Below are positions 45,846 to 55,540 of a stretch of 64,000 nucleotides of DNA, in pieces. Positions within the stretch are counted from its first letter, which is position 1, and every line of letters starts with the position of its first letter. The notes beneath the pieces were generated by a model, which was not told the origin of the DNA, ran no database searches, and saw nothing but the letters and a program-made list of their open reading frames with translations. Both the position numbers and the translations under genes were made by a program. Location: NCBI GenBank assembly GCA_001464835.1, contig LNDS01000031.1, positions 1 to 64,000 of the forward strand. Direction: 5' to 3'. The stretch comes from Rhizobiales bacterium Ga0077525. GTDB taxonomy: Bacteria; Pseudomonadota; Alphaproteobacteria; Rhizobiales; Xanthobacteraceae.

Positions 45846-46742
45846 CTAGCTTACAAACTCCTCCCGCCTGTACCCCTGCGCATACAGCAGCGCGGTGAGG
45901 TTGTTGTGTTCGATGCGCGCCGGCGCCGCCGCCGCGACTTTCGGCTTGGCGTGGTAGGCGACCCCGAGGCCGGCTTCCATAATCATGTCGAGATCGTTGG
46001 CGCCGTCGCCGGTGACGATCGTATCGGCCGGCGCAACGCCGAGGCGTTCGCGCAATTCGAGCAAGGTGTCGCGCTTGGTCTGGCGGCCGAAGATCGGCTC
46101 CTGCACCAAGCCGGCGAGCGTGCCGCCGTCGAGCATCAGCACATTGGCGCGCGCTTCGTCAAAGCCGATCATCGCGGCGATGCGGCCGGTGAACAACGTG
46201 AAGCCGCCGGACACCAGACAGGTGTAGGCGCCGTTCTGGCGCATGGTCGCCACCAGCGTGCGGGCGCCGGGCGTCAAAGTGATATGTTTTTCGATCACCT
46301 CATCGATGACGCCGACGGGCAGCCCTTTCAGGAGCGCGACCCGCTCGCGCAAGGCCGGCTCGAATTCGATCTCGCCGCGCATGGCGCGTTCGGTGATCGC
46401 GGCGACATGCGCCTTGAGGCCGGCGAAATCGGCCAGCTCGTCGATGCATTCCTGGCCGATCATGGTGGAATCCATGTCGGCGAGGAACAGCCGCTTGCGG
46501 CGATTGGCGGCAGGCTGGATGACGACATCGACCGCGCCGAGCAAGGCGCGCAGGCGGTCGGCGAACGCGGGAGCGGCGGCGGCGCTCAGGCCGGCGGGCA
46601 GCTCAAATGGAATGTCGGCCGCGGCGCCGCGGCTGAGCCAGCGCGGTTCTGCCGCGCCCGGCAGTTCCGCGCGCGCGCGCGTCAGCATGTCGTCATCAAG
46701 CGGCGCCGAAGCCGCGATTAAAGTTGCTACGCCGTCCATCAA
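45846..46742 (-). CDS. serB: Phosphoserine phosphatase SerB
   Basis: SerB completes serine biosynthesis by removing phosphate from phosphoserine. The 298-residue HAD-family enzyme has the nucleophile motif FLADMDSTMIGQECIDELA (about residue 88), the Ser motif CLVSGGFTLFTGRIA, the Lys region GRQTKRDTLLELRERLG, and the Asp motif TIVTGDGANDLDMIMEAGLG. The N-terminal about 75 residues are the usual variable lid/ACT-like segment. Normal length for alphaproteobacterial SerB. Faces miaA across the Sel1 gene. Confidence 0.95.
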   Translation of the reverse strand: MMDGVATLIAASAPLDDDMLTRARAELPGAAEPRWLSRGAAADIPFELPAGLSAAAAPAFADRLRALLGAVDVVIQPAANRRKRLFLADMDSTMIGQECIDELADFAGLKAHVAAITERAMRGEIEFEPALRERVALLKGLPVGVIDEVIEKHITLTPGARTLVATMRQNGAYTCLVSGGFTLFTGRIAAMIGFDEARANVLMLDGGTLAGLVQEPIFGRQTKRDTLLELRERLGVAPADTIVTGDGANDLDMIMEAGLGVAYHAKPKVAAAAPARIEHNNLTALLYAQGYRREEFVS

Positions 46743-46836
46743 TTCGCCTTCGCCGTTTGCGACACTTGTTGTGACTGGCTTTACGATGAATTAGGCGGCG
46801 GCTGGTAGCATAAAATCGCCACGAGGATGCCTTCCT

Positions 46837-47700
46837 ATGCACCGGTCTCTCTGGATCGTTGGATTATTGGCCGGTGCGGTTGTTGCGGGCTTCGTCGCCT
46901 TCGCAGCGTTCCCGCAAATCAACGAAAAGCTGGTTGAAGCGACGTGTTCGATGACGGCCCCGGATCGGGGTTGCCGGGCGCGCATGGTCGCCCTCGGTCA
47001 TATCTGGTCGGGCAGGGACGATTTGAATCGTGCGGCTGTTTGGTACCGGCGGGTTGCGGAAACCGGCGACCGTGAGGCCATGTTTCATCTGGCATGGACC
47101 CATCAGCAGTTAGGCTACGCCGAACCAAATCGCGGTCAGCCCGGGCGGCTGGTGTCCAAATTCGCACCGCCCCAGCCTGTCAATGCCGCACCGGAGCCGC
47201 CGCCACCCAACAACATGGCGGACGCGGCGAAATGGTATCGCCAAGCCGCGGACAAAGGCCATGCGCCGTCCATGAACAATCTGGGGCAGCTTTATCTGTT
47301 CGGACTCCTCGGCGCGCGCGATTATCAAGCGGCGATCGGCTGGCATCTCAGCGCCGCGCGCGCCGGCAATCCTGTCGCCGCGATCAATGTTGCGCTCGCC
47401 TATCGGATTGGACAGGGCGTCAAGGCGGATGCGGCGGAGTCGCTGAAATGGGCGCGTTTCGTGCCGGTCAGCGACAGTCCCGATCTGGACGACATGACGC
47501 TGGCGCGGACGGCTCTGTACGGTTCGGTCATGGACGCCAAGGCGCTCTCGCTCATTCGCAACGCCGCCGCAGAGAGTAAGGCCGTGGGGTTCGGTTTCGA
47601 GCCGTTGAAACCGGCCGCCGGCATGCCAAGCTTTCGCAGCGTCAAGAATGATTTGAGTCCGGCGCCGCGCGAGCCGACACTCAAGCAGTTGCAGCGGTGA
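46837..47700 (+). CDS. Sel1-like repeat protein, membrane-anchored
   Basis: A 287-residue protein with an N-terminal hydrophobic helix (LWIVGLLAGAVVAGFVAFAAF, about 5-25). Sel1/TPR-like helical repeats follow (NRAAVWYRRVAETGDREAMFHLAW; DAAKWYRQAADKGHAPSMNNLGQLYLFG; QAAIGWHLSAARAGNPVAAINVAL). A Pro-rich linker interrupts the repeats near residue 115. Such proteins scaffold protein-protein contacts; the partner is unknown. miaA follows 44 bp after. Confidence 0.8.
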   Translation: MHRSLWIVGLLAGAVVAGFVAFAAFPQINEKLVEATCSMTAPDRGCRARMVALGHIWSGRDDLNRAAVWYRRVAETGDREAMFHLAWTHQQLGYAEPNRGQPGRLVSKFAPPQPVNAAPEPPPPNNMADAAKWYRQAADKGHAPSMNNLGQLYLFGLLGARDYQAAIGWHLSAARAGNPVAAINVALAYRIGQGVKADAAESLKWARFVPVSDSPDLDDMTLARTALYGSVMDAKALSLIRNAAAESKAVGFGFEPLKPAAGMPSFRSVKNDLSPAPREPTLKQLQR

Positions 47701-47744
47701 CCGGCCCCGGTTGATTTCAGACGGCGCGCTGGCTACCAGAGCGT

Positions 47745-48665
47745 GTGAGCAAGTCCACCGCCATCCTGATCGCCGGGCCGACCGCCAGTGGCAAGTCGGC
47801 GCTCGCTCTGGCTTTGGCCGAGAGCCTTGGCGGCACCATCGTCAATGCCGATTCGATGCAGGTCTATGCCGGGCTTCGCATCATCACGGCGCGGCCGAGC
47901 CCAGAGGAAGAAGCGCGCGCGCCGCATCTGCTGTACGGCCATGTCGATGCCGGCGAGATCTACTCGACCGGGCGCTGGCTGGCCGACGTCGCCGAAGCGT
48001 TAAAGGCCATCGCTGCAGCGGGCCGCGTCCCGATCGTCGTCGGCGGCACCGGCCTGTATTTCAAGGCGCTGACCCAAGGTCTGGCGGCGGTGCCGCCGAT
48101 CCCGCCCGATATTCGCGCCGGCGTACGCGCCCGGCTGGAAGTCGACGGTATCGCGCCGCTCTACGCCGAACTGACCGCGCGCGATCCGGTCGCGGCGGCG
48201 CGGCTGATGCCGCTCGACCGCGCCCGCATCGCGCGGGCGCTGGAAGTGGTGCTGGCGACCGGGCGCTCTCTGACCGACTGGCACAAAGAGGGCCTGCCGC
48301 CTTTGCTCGATGCCGATCGCGCCGCGAAAATTTTCGTCACTTGCGAGCGCCAGGAACTGGTGGCGCGCATCGAGCGGCGCTTCGCCGCGATGATGGCCGG
48401 CGGCGCGCTCGACGAGGTGCGGACATTGGCCGCGCGAAAGCTCAATCCGCTCTTGCCAGCTATGAAAGCGCACGGCGTTCCATGGCTGATCCGTCACCTC
48501 AAAGGCGAATTGCCGCTCGATGAGGCGACCGAAGGCAGCATCATGGACACGCGCCGCTATGCCAAGCGGCAGCTCACCTGGTTTCGCGGCCAGATGAAGG
48601 ACTGGACCGCGGCGCCGCCTGATCGGGCCTATGACGCGGCGACAAGAGGGTTCGCGGCACTGTAG
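47745..48665 (+). CDS. miaA: tRNA dimethylallyltransferase MiaA
   Basis: MiaA adds an isopentenyl group to A37 of tRNAs that read UNN codons. The 306-residue product has the P-loop [18 protein letters not shown] (about 9-26), [32 protein letters not shown] (tRNA-binding and catalytic Asp), [23 protein letters not shown] [18 protein letters not shown], and the C-terminal [15 protein letters not shown]. The start is GTG 47745. Standard length. Confidence 0.94.
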   Translation: MSKSTAILIAGPTASGKSALALALAESLGGTIVNADSMQVYAGLRIITARPSPEEEARAPHLLYGHVDAGEIYSTGRWLADVAEALKAIAAAGRVPIVVGGTGLYFKALTQGLAAVPPIPPDIRAGVRARLEVDGIAPLYAELTARDPVAAARLMPLDRARIARALEVVLATGRSLTDWHKEGLPPLLDADRAAKIFVTCERQELVARIERRFAAMMAGGALDEVRTLAARKLNPLLPAMKAHGVPWLIRHLKGELPLDEATEGSIMDTRRYAKRQLTWFRGQMKDWTAAPPDRAYDAATRGFAAL

Positions 48666-48811
48666 TACCGCGCAACCGGACGTTTTAAATCTGCATTTAC
48701 AAACTGGGTTAGCAATTTCATCGGCCGCAATTTATTTTTCCTTAATGCCGATCCCTCAATTTGATCTGTAGAAATTCCGCTGTTTGATGTGCGGATAGCT
48801 GGAGAAATTGA

Positions 48812-50842
48812 ATGTCGCGGATTGGTTTGAACAGCATTTCGACAAAGATAGCGCTCGCTTTCGCGCTCATCATGCCGATCACAATCTGGGCGCTGTCCAC
48901 CCAACTGCACAGCTCATGGACTGTCTATCGCACGGCGCAGATTGCCGACCGGCAAAACGCCGCGGCCAACGCACTTATCCTCGGCGTGTACGAAATTCTG
49001 ATCGAGCGCCAGTATGTCAACAGCGCCCTCGGGGCCGACAAGATCGCCGGCGCGGACGACTTGAAAAATATCGAGACCTATCGCGCGCCGGCAAAAGCGA
49101 AGATCGACGCGGCGATCGCTGCGCTTGAGACGCAAGACTTTCCGAACAAGGCCGCGTTGTTCGCCGAGTTCAATGCGGCGCGCGACAAGGCCAATCTGTA
49201 TCGGAACAAGTCGGACGAAGCGATCAAGCAAAACAAGGCCAATCGCGACGCCGATGTCGTCAAGAATTCCTACGCGGTTCTGTCTGCCTTCGTGGTGACG
49301 GCGCAAAAAGTCTGGAACCAGGTGCTGAGCAGCACCAGCGCGATGGATCCGGAATTGTCGCGGCTTTCCAATATCCGCATTCTCGCCTGGAACATGCGTG
49401 ACACGGCCGGTCAGGAGCGCGCGGCGATTGCGCAGGCTATATCGGCAAAGACGGCGATTCCGCCTGCCAATCTGGTCAAAATCGACGCGATCCGCGCCCA
49501 GGTCGGTTTGATGTGGCGGCTGCTTGAGGCCAATCTGAAGAACGGGGAGCATGACGACGTCAAACAGGGCGTCGAATCCGCGAAATCCGGCTACTTTGCC
49601 AAATTCCAGCCGCTGGCCGATCAACTGCGCAAGGTCTCGGGCGAGGGCGCACAGTATCCGATGACCTTGCCGCAATGGGTCGATACCAGCACGCCGCTGT
49701 TGGCGACGATCCTCGATGTGATGAACGGCGCCAGCGTTGCCAGCGAACGCCATACTGACGAATTGCAACGCACCAGTTGGAACAATGTCATCGTTGCGAT
49801 TGCGTTGCTGGGCGCCTGTGCATTCCTGTTCGTCGGTTCGATCATGTTCTCGGTCGTGACCATCGTTCGGCCGCTGCGCGCACTGACCGCTCCGCTCGCC
49901 GATTTTGCCGATGGCAATTTCGCCACCACCGTACCGGGTCTCGGGCGCAGCGATGAAATCGGCCAGATCGCCAACGCCGTGAATGCAATGGCCGGCAAGG
50001 TTCGCAATGCGCTGCTGGAGATTAAATCGTCGGCGCGCGAAGTGACCAGTGCTTCGGCGGAGATTGCCACCGCGACGACCGATCTGTCTCAGCGCACCGA
50101 GGAACAGGCGGCGAGCCTGGAGCAAACCTCCGCCTCGATGGAGGAGATATCGTCGATCGTCAAAAAGAACGCCGAGAATGCCCAGCAGGCTGCGGTGTCG
50201 GCCGGCCAGACGCGGCAGATTGCCGATCAGAGCGGCGCGGTCGTCGCCAAGGCTATCGAGGCGATGGCGCGCATTGAAGATTCATCGAAGAATATTTCGG
50301 AGATCATCATCGTCATTGACGAGATTGCGCGCCAGACCAATCTGCTGGCGCTGAACGCGGCGGTGGAAGCGGCGCGCGCCGGCGAGGCCGGCCGTGGCTT
50401 CGCCGTGGTGGCGTCCGAAGTGCGCAGCCTCGCCCAGCGTTCGTCGCAGGCGGCTAAGGACATCACCAACCTGATTACCAAATCGAGCGATCAGGTGCAG
50501 GACGGCGTGAAACTGGTCAATCAAGCCGGCACCGCTCTCGCCGAGATCACCAAGTCGATCAATAACGTGACGGCGATCGTCGCCGATATCGCGGCGGCGA
50601 GCATGGAGCAGTCGACCGGCGTCGATGAGGTCAACAAGGCGCTGACCTTGATGGACGGCGTGACGCAGCAGAATTCGGCTCTGGTGGAAGAAAATGCCGC
50701 GACGGCCAAGGCGCTTGAAATGCAGGCACAAAACATGGACGGCCAGGTCGGGTTCTTCCAGCTCGGCGCCGAGATCGGCCGGCCTGCTCCGCAGCCGGCC
50801 GCGCGGCCGTCTCAGGCCGCCGTCCGGTCCCGCGCCGCCTGA
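48812..50842 (+). CDS. Methyl-accepting chemotaxis protein
   Basis: A 676-residue chemoreceptor. Two membrane segments (about 12-32 and 325-347) flank a large periplasmic sensory domain (about 33-322), mostly helical, ligand unknown. A HAMP domain follows ([22 protein letters not shown], about 349-402), then the cytoplasmic signalling domain with the hairpin tip [40 protein letters not shown]. The C-terminal tail is Pro/Ala-rich and lacks an obvious CheR-binding pentapeptide. No che genes are beside it in this window. Confidence 0.93.
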   Translation: MSRIGLNSISTKIALAFALIMPITIWALSTQLHSSWTVYRTAQIADRQNAAANALILGVYEILIERQYVNSALGADKIAGADDLKNIETYRAPAKAKIDAAIAALETQDFPNKAALFAEFNAARDKANLYRNKSDEAIKQNKANRDADVVKNSYAVLSAFVVTAQKVWNQVLSSTSAMDPELSRLSNIRILAWNMRDTAGQERAAIAQAISAKTAIPPANLVKIDAIRAQVGLMWRLLEANLKNGEHDDVKQGVESAKSGYFAKFQPLADQLRKVSGEGAQYPMTLPQWVDTSTPLLATILDVMNGASVASERHTDELQRTSWNNVIVAIALLGACAFLFVGSIMFSVVTIVRPLRALTAPLADFADGNFATTVPGLGRSDEIGQIANAVNAMAGKVRNALLEIKSSAREVTSASAEIATATTDLSQRTEEQAASLEQTSASMEEISSIVKKNAENAQQAAVSAGQTRQIADQSGAVVAKAIEAMARIEDSSKNISEIIIVIDEIARQTNLLALNAAVEAARAGEAGRGFAVVASEVRSLAQRSSQAAKDITNLITKSSDQVQDGVKLVNQAGTALAEITKSINNVTAIVADIAAASMEQSTGVDEVNKALTLMDGVTQQNSALVEENAATAKALEMQAQNMDGQVGFFQLGAEIGRPAPQPAARPSQAAVRSRAA

Positions 50843-50870
50843 CATCGCTATTGAGCCCTGAGCCTGCTTG

Positions 50871-50889
50871 CGGCCCGCTAGGCGGGCCG
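50871..50889 (+). terminator. Possible terminator after the chemoreceptor gene
   Basis: An 8-bp stem (cggcccgc/gcgggccg) with a tag loop lies 28 bp after the stop and is followed by ttagctta. The GC stem is good but the T tract is weak. Confidence 0.45.
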
Positions 50890-50908
50890 TTAGCTTATGA
50901 ATTCGCGC

Positions 50909-50937
50909 TTGACCGGGGAAAAGGCTGCCCCTATAAA
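50909..50937 (+). promoter_or_regulatory. Promoter of the ilvBH leader transcript
   Basis: TTGACC (50909-50914) and TATAAA (50932-50937) are separated by 17 bp. The predicted start is about 25 bp before the leader peptide ATG. A near-consensus vegetative promoter. Confidence 0.7.
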
Positions 50938-50968
50938 CCGCGCAACGAAAGTACGAGTGGACATAACA

Positions 50969-51019
50969 ATGCGCAAGATTATTACTCTCGTAGTAGAAGC
51001 TCGGACACAGGCCAGGTAG
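50969..51019 (+). CDS. ilvBH leader peptide (16 aa)
   Basis: The frame reads MRKIITLVVEARTQAR and stops at TAG. Codons 4-9 are Ile-Ile-Thr-Leu-Val-Val, precisely the amino acids controlled by the branched-chain pathway, which marks it as an attenuator leader. Charging of tRNA-Ile, tRNA-Leu and tRNA-Val would set ribosome position and so RNA folding. It ends 97 bp before ilvB. Confidence 0.8.
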   Translation: MRKIITLVVEARTQAR

Positions 51020-51076
51020 CCCGCAAGGTTCCTCAGGTGAGTGTCCGGACATGGCCCTTCGCGGGCCTTTTTTATT
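51002..51076 (+). promoter_or_regulatory. Transcription attenuator before ilvBH
   Basis: Three competing pairings are visible. The terminator is ggccc (51053-51057) with gggcc (51063-51067), followed by ttttttatt. An upstream stem pairs cggacac (51002-51008) with gtgtccg (51041-51047). The third pairs gcccgc (51019-51024), just after the leader stop, with gcgggc (51061-51066), and would block the terminator. This is the classic layout for leader-peptide control. Confidence 0.75.
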
Positions 51077-51115
51077 GCGTCAATTCGATCAGGACTGCTG
51101 ACAAGGACGACGACG

Positions 51116-52876
51116 ATGACAAAGGAAATGACCGGCGCCGAAATGGTGATCCAGGCGATGGCGGACCAGGGCGTCAAACACCTGTTCGGCTATCCGGGCG
51201 GCGCGGTGCTGCCGATTTACGACGCCATCTTCGCGCAGACCGAAGTGAAGCACATTCTGGTGCGGCACGAGCAGGGCGCGGTCCACGCCGCCGAAGGCTA
51301 TGCCCGCTCGACCGGGAAGGTCGGTTGCATCCTGGTCACCTCCGGCCCCGGCGCCACCAATGCCGTCACCGGCCTGACCGATGCTTTGTGCGACTCGATC
51401 CCGCTGGTCTGCATCACTGGCCAGGTGCCGACACATCTCATCGGCAACGACGCCTTCCAGGAATGCGACACCGTCGGCATCACCCGGCCGTGCACCAAGC
51501 ACAATTATCTGGTCAAGCGCATCGAGGACCTGCCGCGCATTCTGCATGAGGCATTCCATATCGCCTCGAGCGGACGCCCCGGGCCGGTCGTGGTCGATAT
51601 CCCGAAGGACATCCAGTTCGCCAAGGGCGTCTATTCGAAGCCAAAGGAATTCCCGCACACCGGCTACAAGCCTAAGCTCAAGGGCGATATCGAAGCGATC
51701 AAGGCTGCCGTCGAATTGATGGCAAACGCCAAAAGGCCGATGTTCTACTCCGGCGGCGGCGTCATCAATTCCGGCAAGCATGCCAGCGCGCTGCTGACCG
51801 AGCTGGTGCGCCTGACCGGCTTCCCGATCACCTCGACCTTGATGGGGCTTGGCGCTTATCCGGCCGCCGATCCGCAGTGGATGGGCATGCTCGGCATGCA
51901 CGGCACGATGGAAGCCAATATGGCGATGCACGATTGCGACGTCATGATCTGCGTCGGCGCGCGCTTCGACGACCGCATCACCGGCCGCATCGACGCCTTT
52001 TCGCCGGGCTCGAAGAAAATTCACATCGACATCGACGCCTCCTCGATCAACAAGAACGTCAAGGTCGATATCCCGATCGTCGGCGACTGTGCCCATGTGC
52101 TGCAAGACATGCTGCGGCTGTGGAAGGCGCAGGGCAAGCACAACGACAAGAAGGCGATGGGCGACTGGTGGAAGCAGATCGCCAAGTGGCGCGAGCGCAA
52201 GTCGCTGGCCTATCGCGGCTCCAATGAAGTCATCAAGCCGCAATACGCCATCCAGCGGCTCTACGAAGCGACCAAGGACAAGGACGTCTACATCACCACC
52301 GAAGTCGGCCAGCACCAGATGTGGGCGGCGCAGTTCTTCCACTTCCAGGAGCCGAACCGCTGGATGACATCCGGCGGCCTCGGCACCATGGGTTATGGTC
52401 TGCCGGCCTCGGTCGGCGTGCAGCTGGCGCATCCGAAGTCGCTGGTCATCGACATCGCCGGCGAGGCGAGCGTACAGATGACCATGCAGGAATTATCGAC
52501 GGCGGTGCAGTACCGGCTGCCGGTCAAGATCTTCATCTTGAATAACGGCTATATGGGCATGGTCCGGCAGTGGCAGGAACTCCTGCATGGCAACCGTTAT
52601 TCGGAAAGCTATTCGGAGGCGCTGCCGGATTTCGTCAAGCTCGCCGAAGCGATGCATGCCGTCGGCATCCGCTGCGAGAAACCGGGCGATCTCGATCACG
52701 CCATCAAGGAGATGATCGACATCGATAGGCCGGTGCTGTTCGACTGCATCGTCGACCAGAAGGAAAATTGCTTCCCGATGATTCCGTCGGGCAAGGCGCA
52801 CAACGAAATGATCCTCGGCGATAGCGGCGTCAGCCTCGACGACGCGATCACCGAAGAAGGCAAGATGCTGGTTTAA
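51116..52876 (+). CDS. ilvB: Acetolactate synthase large (catalytic) subunit
   Basis: This ThDP/FAD enzyme condenses two pyruvates, or pyruvate and 2-ketobutyrate, in the first common step to Val, Leu and Ile. The 586-residue product has the catalytic Glu in RHEQGAVHAAEGYARSTGKVG, TSGPGATNAVTGL, the FAD-region MLGMHGTMEANMAMHDCD and GARFDDRITG, and the ThDP/metal segment IAGEASVQMTMQELSTAVQY to FILNNGYMGMVRQWQ. GEAS at the usual GDGS position is, as I recall, normal for this rhizobial branch. ATG 51116 has an aagga ribosome-binding site. Controlled by the leader attenuator. Confidence 0.96.
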   Translation: MTKEMTGAEMVIQAMADQGVKHLFGYPGGAVLPIYDAIFAQTEVKHILVRHEQGAVHAAEGYARSTGKVGCILVTSGPGATNAVTGLTDALCDSIPLVCITGQVPTHLIGNDAFQECDTVGITRPCTKHNYLVKRIEDLPRILHEAFHIASSGRPGPVVVDIPKDIQFAKGVYSKPKEFPHTGYKPKLKGDIEAIKAAVELMANAKRPMFYSGGGVINSGKHASALLTELVRLTGFPITSTLMGLGAYPAADPQWMGMLGMHGTMEANMAMHDCDVMICVGARFDDRITGRIDAFSPGSKKIHIDIDASSINKNVKVDIPIVGDCAHVLQDMLRLWKAQGKHNDKKAMGDWWKQIAKWRERKSLAYRGSNEVIKPQYAIQRLYEATKDKDVYITTEVGQHQMWAAQFFHFQEPNRWMTSGGLGTMGYGLPASVGVQLAHPKSLVIDIAGEASVQMTMQELSTAVQYRLPVKIFILNNGYMGMVRQWQELLHGNRYSESYSEALPDFVKLAEAMHAVGIRCEKPGDLDHAIKEMIDIDRPVLFDCIVDQKENCFPMIPSGKAHNEMILGDSGVSLDDAITEEGKMLV

Positions 52877-52913
52877 GCGCTTAACGCGCGCACAACGCAC
52901 AAGGACGACGACC

Positions 52914-53471
52914 GTGAACGCAAACGTGCCCTCGAGCAGTACCTCGCATTATCCGAACGCGCCGATGGCGCAGAAGCTGGAAACGCACACGCTATCGGTG
53001 CTGGTCGATAACGAACCCGGCGTGCTGGCCCGCGTCATCGGCCTGTTTTCCGGCCGCGGCTACAATATCGAGTCGCTGACAGTGTCGGAAACCGAGCACG
53101 CCAAGCACCTGTCGCTTATTACCGTCGTCACCACCGGCACGCCGATGGTGATCGAGCAGATCAAGAACCAGCTCGATCGTCTGGTGCCGGTGCACCGCGT
53201 CGTCGACATGACCTTGAGCGGCCGCTCGATCGAGCGCGAACTGGCCATGGTCAAGGTCGCCGGCAAGGGCGACAACCGGGTTGAGGCCTTGCGGCTGGCC
53301 GACGCCTTCCGCGCCCGCGTTATCGACGCGACCACCGAGAGTTTCGTGTTCGAGATCACCGGCAAGAGCGACAAGATCGAGCAATTCGTCGCCTTGATGC
53401 TGCCGCTCGGCCTCGTCGAAGTGTCGCGCACCGGCATTGCGGCGATCGCCCGCGGCCCGGAAGCGATGTGA
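52914..53471 (+). CDS. ilvH: Acetolactate synthase small (regulatory) subunit
   Basis: The 185-residue valine-sensing subunit of IlvB. It has an N-terminal ACT domain (HTLSVLVDNEPGVLARVIGLFSGRGYNIESLTV) and the C-terminal ALS_ss domain (ELAMVKVAGKGDNRVEALRLADAFRARVIDATTESFVFEITGKSDKIEQFV). The start is GTG 52914 with aagga upstream, 37 bp after ilvB. The first 20 residues are a variable tail; ATG in MAQKLETHT is an alternative start. Confidence 0.94.
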   Translation: MNANVPSSSTSHYPNAPMAQKLETHTLSVLVDNEPGVLARVIGLFSGRGYNIESLTVSETEHAKHLSLITVVTTGTPMVIEQIKNQLDRLVPVHRVVDMTLSGRSIERELAMVKVAGKGDNRVEALRLADAFRARVIDATTESFVFEITGKSDKIEQFVALMLPLGLVEVSRTGIAAIARGPEAM

Positions 53472-53483
53472 GGCGGGCGCGAT

Positions 53484-53708
53484 ATGCTGCTGACCCTTCT
53501 GGCGATCCCGTTCATTATGTTTGGCGCGTTCGTCAAGCCATATGATCAGCAGTCGCAACGCTGCTTTAACGTCAATCAAACGCCGTTCTGTTTCGAGCAA
53601 GGCTCGCCGATGCCGGAGATCGTCAAATTCGGCAGCGTCGCTTTGGGCTTCGGCTTTATCTATGCCGGGCGCCGGCAGATCAGGCGCCGGCGCGGCGAAA
53701 AAACCTGA
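53484..53708 (+). CDS. Small hypothetical membrane protein (74 aa)
   Basis: Two hydrophobic stretches (about 1-16, LLTLLAIPFIMFGAF, and about 46-62, IVKFGSVALGFGFIYAG) flank a segment with two Cys (RCFNVNQTPFCFEQ). It ends in a basic RRQIRRRRGEK tail. No family recognised. It lies between ilvH and lysE with a 1-bp stop/start overlap, so it is probably translated with lysE. Confidence 0.6.
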   Translation: MLLTLLAIPFIMFGAFVKPYDQQSQRCFNVNQTPFCFEQGSPMPEIVKFGSVALGFGFIYAGRRQIRRRRGEKT

Positions 53709-54325
53709 TGATGCCGCTCGACGCCATCGTGGCGCTGGCCGTTTTTACTTTTGCCACGGCGTTCACACCCGGGCCGAACAACATCATGGTGACGGCGTCG
53801 GGCGTGAATTTCGGTTTCGCGCGTACCATCCCGCATATGGCCGGCATCACCATCGGCTTTCTTGTCTTGATCGTCGCCTGCGCCGCCGGTCTTGGGCTGG
53901 TATTCACCGCCGTGCCGGCGTTGCAATTGGCGCTGAAGATCGTCGGCGCGTTGTACATGCTGTGGCTGGCCTGGAAGGTCGCCAATGCGCGGCCGGCGAG
54001 CGAGGGGGATGACGACGGTGGCGATGGTCTGGCGCGGCCTCTGACGTTCTTGCAAGGCGCTGCTTTTCAATGGGTCAATCCGAAAGCCGTCGTGATCGCG
54101 CTGAGCGCCATCTCGCTTTATGTTCGGCCGGATCACCGGGTTGCCGATATCCTGATGGTGCTGCTGCTGTTCGGCTTCTTTACAGCCCTCACTGTCATCA
54201 CCTGGACCGGCTTCGGCGTCGCCTTACGCGCCGTCTTGCGCGACCCGCGCCGCGCCCGGATTTTCAACGTTGTGATGGCGCTGTTGCTGGTCGCCAGCAT
54301 CGTGCCAATGGTCTGGCCGGCCTGA
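53708..54325 (+). CDS. LysE family amino-acid exporter
   Basis: A 205-residue, six-helix membrane protein of the LysE/RhtB family. The conserved N-terminal FATAFTPGPNNIMVTASGVNFGFARTIPHMAGITIGF and the second-half FLQGAAFQWVNPKAVVIALSAI are diagnostic. It exports amino acids or their derivatives; the substrate is unknown. The second ATG (53711) is equally possible as start. Its place after ilvBH hints at branched-chain or related substrates, but this is only context. Confidence 0.88.
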   Translation: MMPLDAIVALAVFTFATAFTPGPNNIMVTASGVNFGFARTIPHMAGITIGFLVLIVACAAGLGLVFTAVPALQLALKIVGALYMLWLAWKVANARPASEGDDDGGDGLARPLTFLQGAAFQWVNPKAVVIALSAISLYVRPDHRVADILMVLLLFGFFTALTVITWTGFGVALRAVLRDPRRARIFNVVMALLLVASIVPMVWPA

Positions 54326-54521
54326 GTCCGACACGAACAGAATAGAATAAAACTACTGTCGTCGGGACATATTAGGCTTGTGAAATTATTATTATCTCAA
54401 ATCAAGCATAGCGGTGGCATATATTTGTCTCGATCGCGACATTAAGGTAATTGACCGTGACGGCCTAAGCAGTTCACATCGGCCATCAATTCGCAATATG
54501 CGAAGAGCGATGGAGATGCCA

Positions 54522-55520
54522 ATGCGGCGGCTGGTTTACGGGGCGGTCCTGTCGATGGTTCTGGCGGTATCCGCGCAGGCGCAGACCACGTTGCTCAACG
54601 TGTCCTACGATCCGACGCGCGAACTGTATCGCGCCTATAACGCCGAATTTATCAAGTTCTGGAAAGAGAAAACTGGCGAGACCGTGACCATCCAGCAGTC
54701 GCATGGCGGCTCTGGCGCGCAGGCGCGCGCGGTGATCGACGGCCTCAAGGCGGACGTTCTCACCTTGGCGCTGGAAGGCGACATCAACGCGGTCGCCGAG
54801 AAGACCAAAAAGATTCCCGCCGACTGGCGCGGCAGACTGCCGAATAATTCAGGCCCCTATACCTCGACCTATGTGTTCCTGGTGCGCAAGGGCAATCCGA
54901 AAAATTTGAAAGATTGGGGCGACCTGGTAAAGCCGGGCGTCGACGTGATCGTGCCAAATCCGAAGACGTCGGGCGGCGCGCAGTGGGCCTATCTTGCGGC
55001 CTGGGGCTATGCCGATCGGCTTTACAAAGGCGACGAGGCCAAGGTGAAGGCATTCGTTGCGGCGCTGTACAAGAATGTGCCGGTGCTCGATTCCGGCGCG
55101 CGCGGTTCGACCACCACGTTCGTGCAGCGTGGCCTCGGCGACGTCCTGCTGTCGTGGGAGAACGAAGCCTTCCTCGCGATCAACGAACTCGGTCCCGACA
55201 AGTTCGATATCGTCGTGCCGCCTTTGTCGATCAAGGCGGAGCCGCCGGTGGCCCTGGTCGTCGGCAATGCCGAAGCCAAAGGCGCGACCAAGGTGGCGCA
55301 GGCCTACCTCGAACATCTCTACAGCGCGCCGGCGCAGAAGATCATCGCGAAGAATTATTACCGCCCGGCCAAGCCCGAACTGGCCGATCCGGCAGACCTC
55401 AAGCGCTTCCCCGAGGTCGAGTTGCTGACCATTGACGATCCGGTGTTCGGCGGCTGGGCCAAAGTGACGCCGAAGCATTTCGCCAATGGTGCGATCTTTG
55501 ACCAGATTTACAAGCGCTGA
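54522..55520 (+). CDS. cysP: Sulfate/thiosulfate ABC transporter, periplasmic binding protein
   Basis: The 332-residue binding protein of the sulfate importer. A signal peptide ([21 protein letters not shown]) is followed by family motifs: [68 protein letters not shown], and the sulfate-contact [25 protein letters not shown]. Upstream in-frame starts exist, but ATG 54522 has ggag in position and gives a clean signal. The roughly 195-bp upstream gap is AT-rich and probably holds a CysB-type promoter. First gene of cysPTWA. Confidence 0.93.
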   Translation: MRRLVYGAVLSMVLAVSAQAQTTLLNVSYDPTRELYRAYNAEFIKFWKEKTGETVTIQQSHGGSGAQARAVIDGLKADVLTLALEGDINAVAEKTKKIPADWRGRLPNNSGPYTSTYVFLVRKGNPKNLKDWGDLVKPGVDVIVPNPKTSGGAQWAYLAAWGYADRLYKGDEAKVKAFVAALYKNVPVLDSGARGSTTTFVQRGLGDVLLSWENEAFLAINELGPDKFDIVVPPLSIKAEPPVALVVGNAEAKGATKVAQAYLEHLYSAPAQKIIAKNYYRPAKPELADPADLKRFPEVELLTIDDPVFGGWAKVTPKHFANGAIFDQIYKR

Positions 55521-55540
55521 TCCGGAAGATTGAAACGGTA

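Noticed and set aside
45753..46721. Frame starting MSWPGLSRPSRLVGH on the plus strand
   Set aside because: It begins in a family B repeat and then lies antisense to serB, which has complete catalytic motifs.
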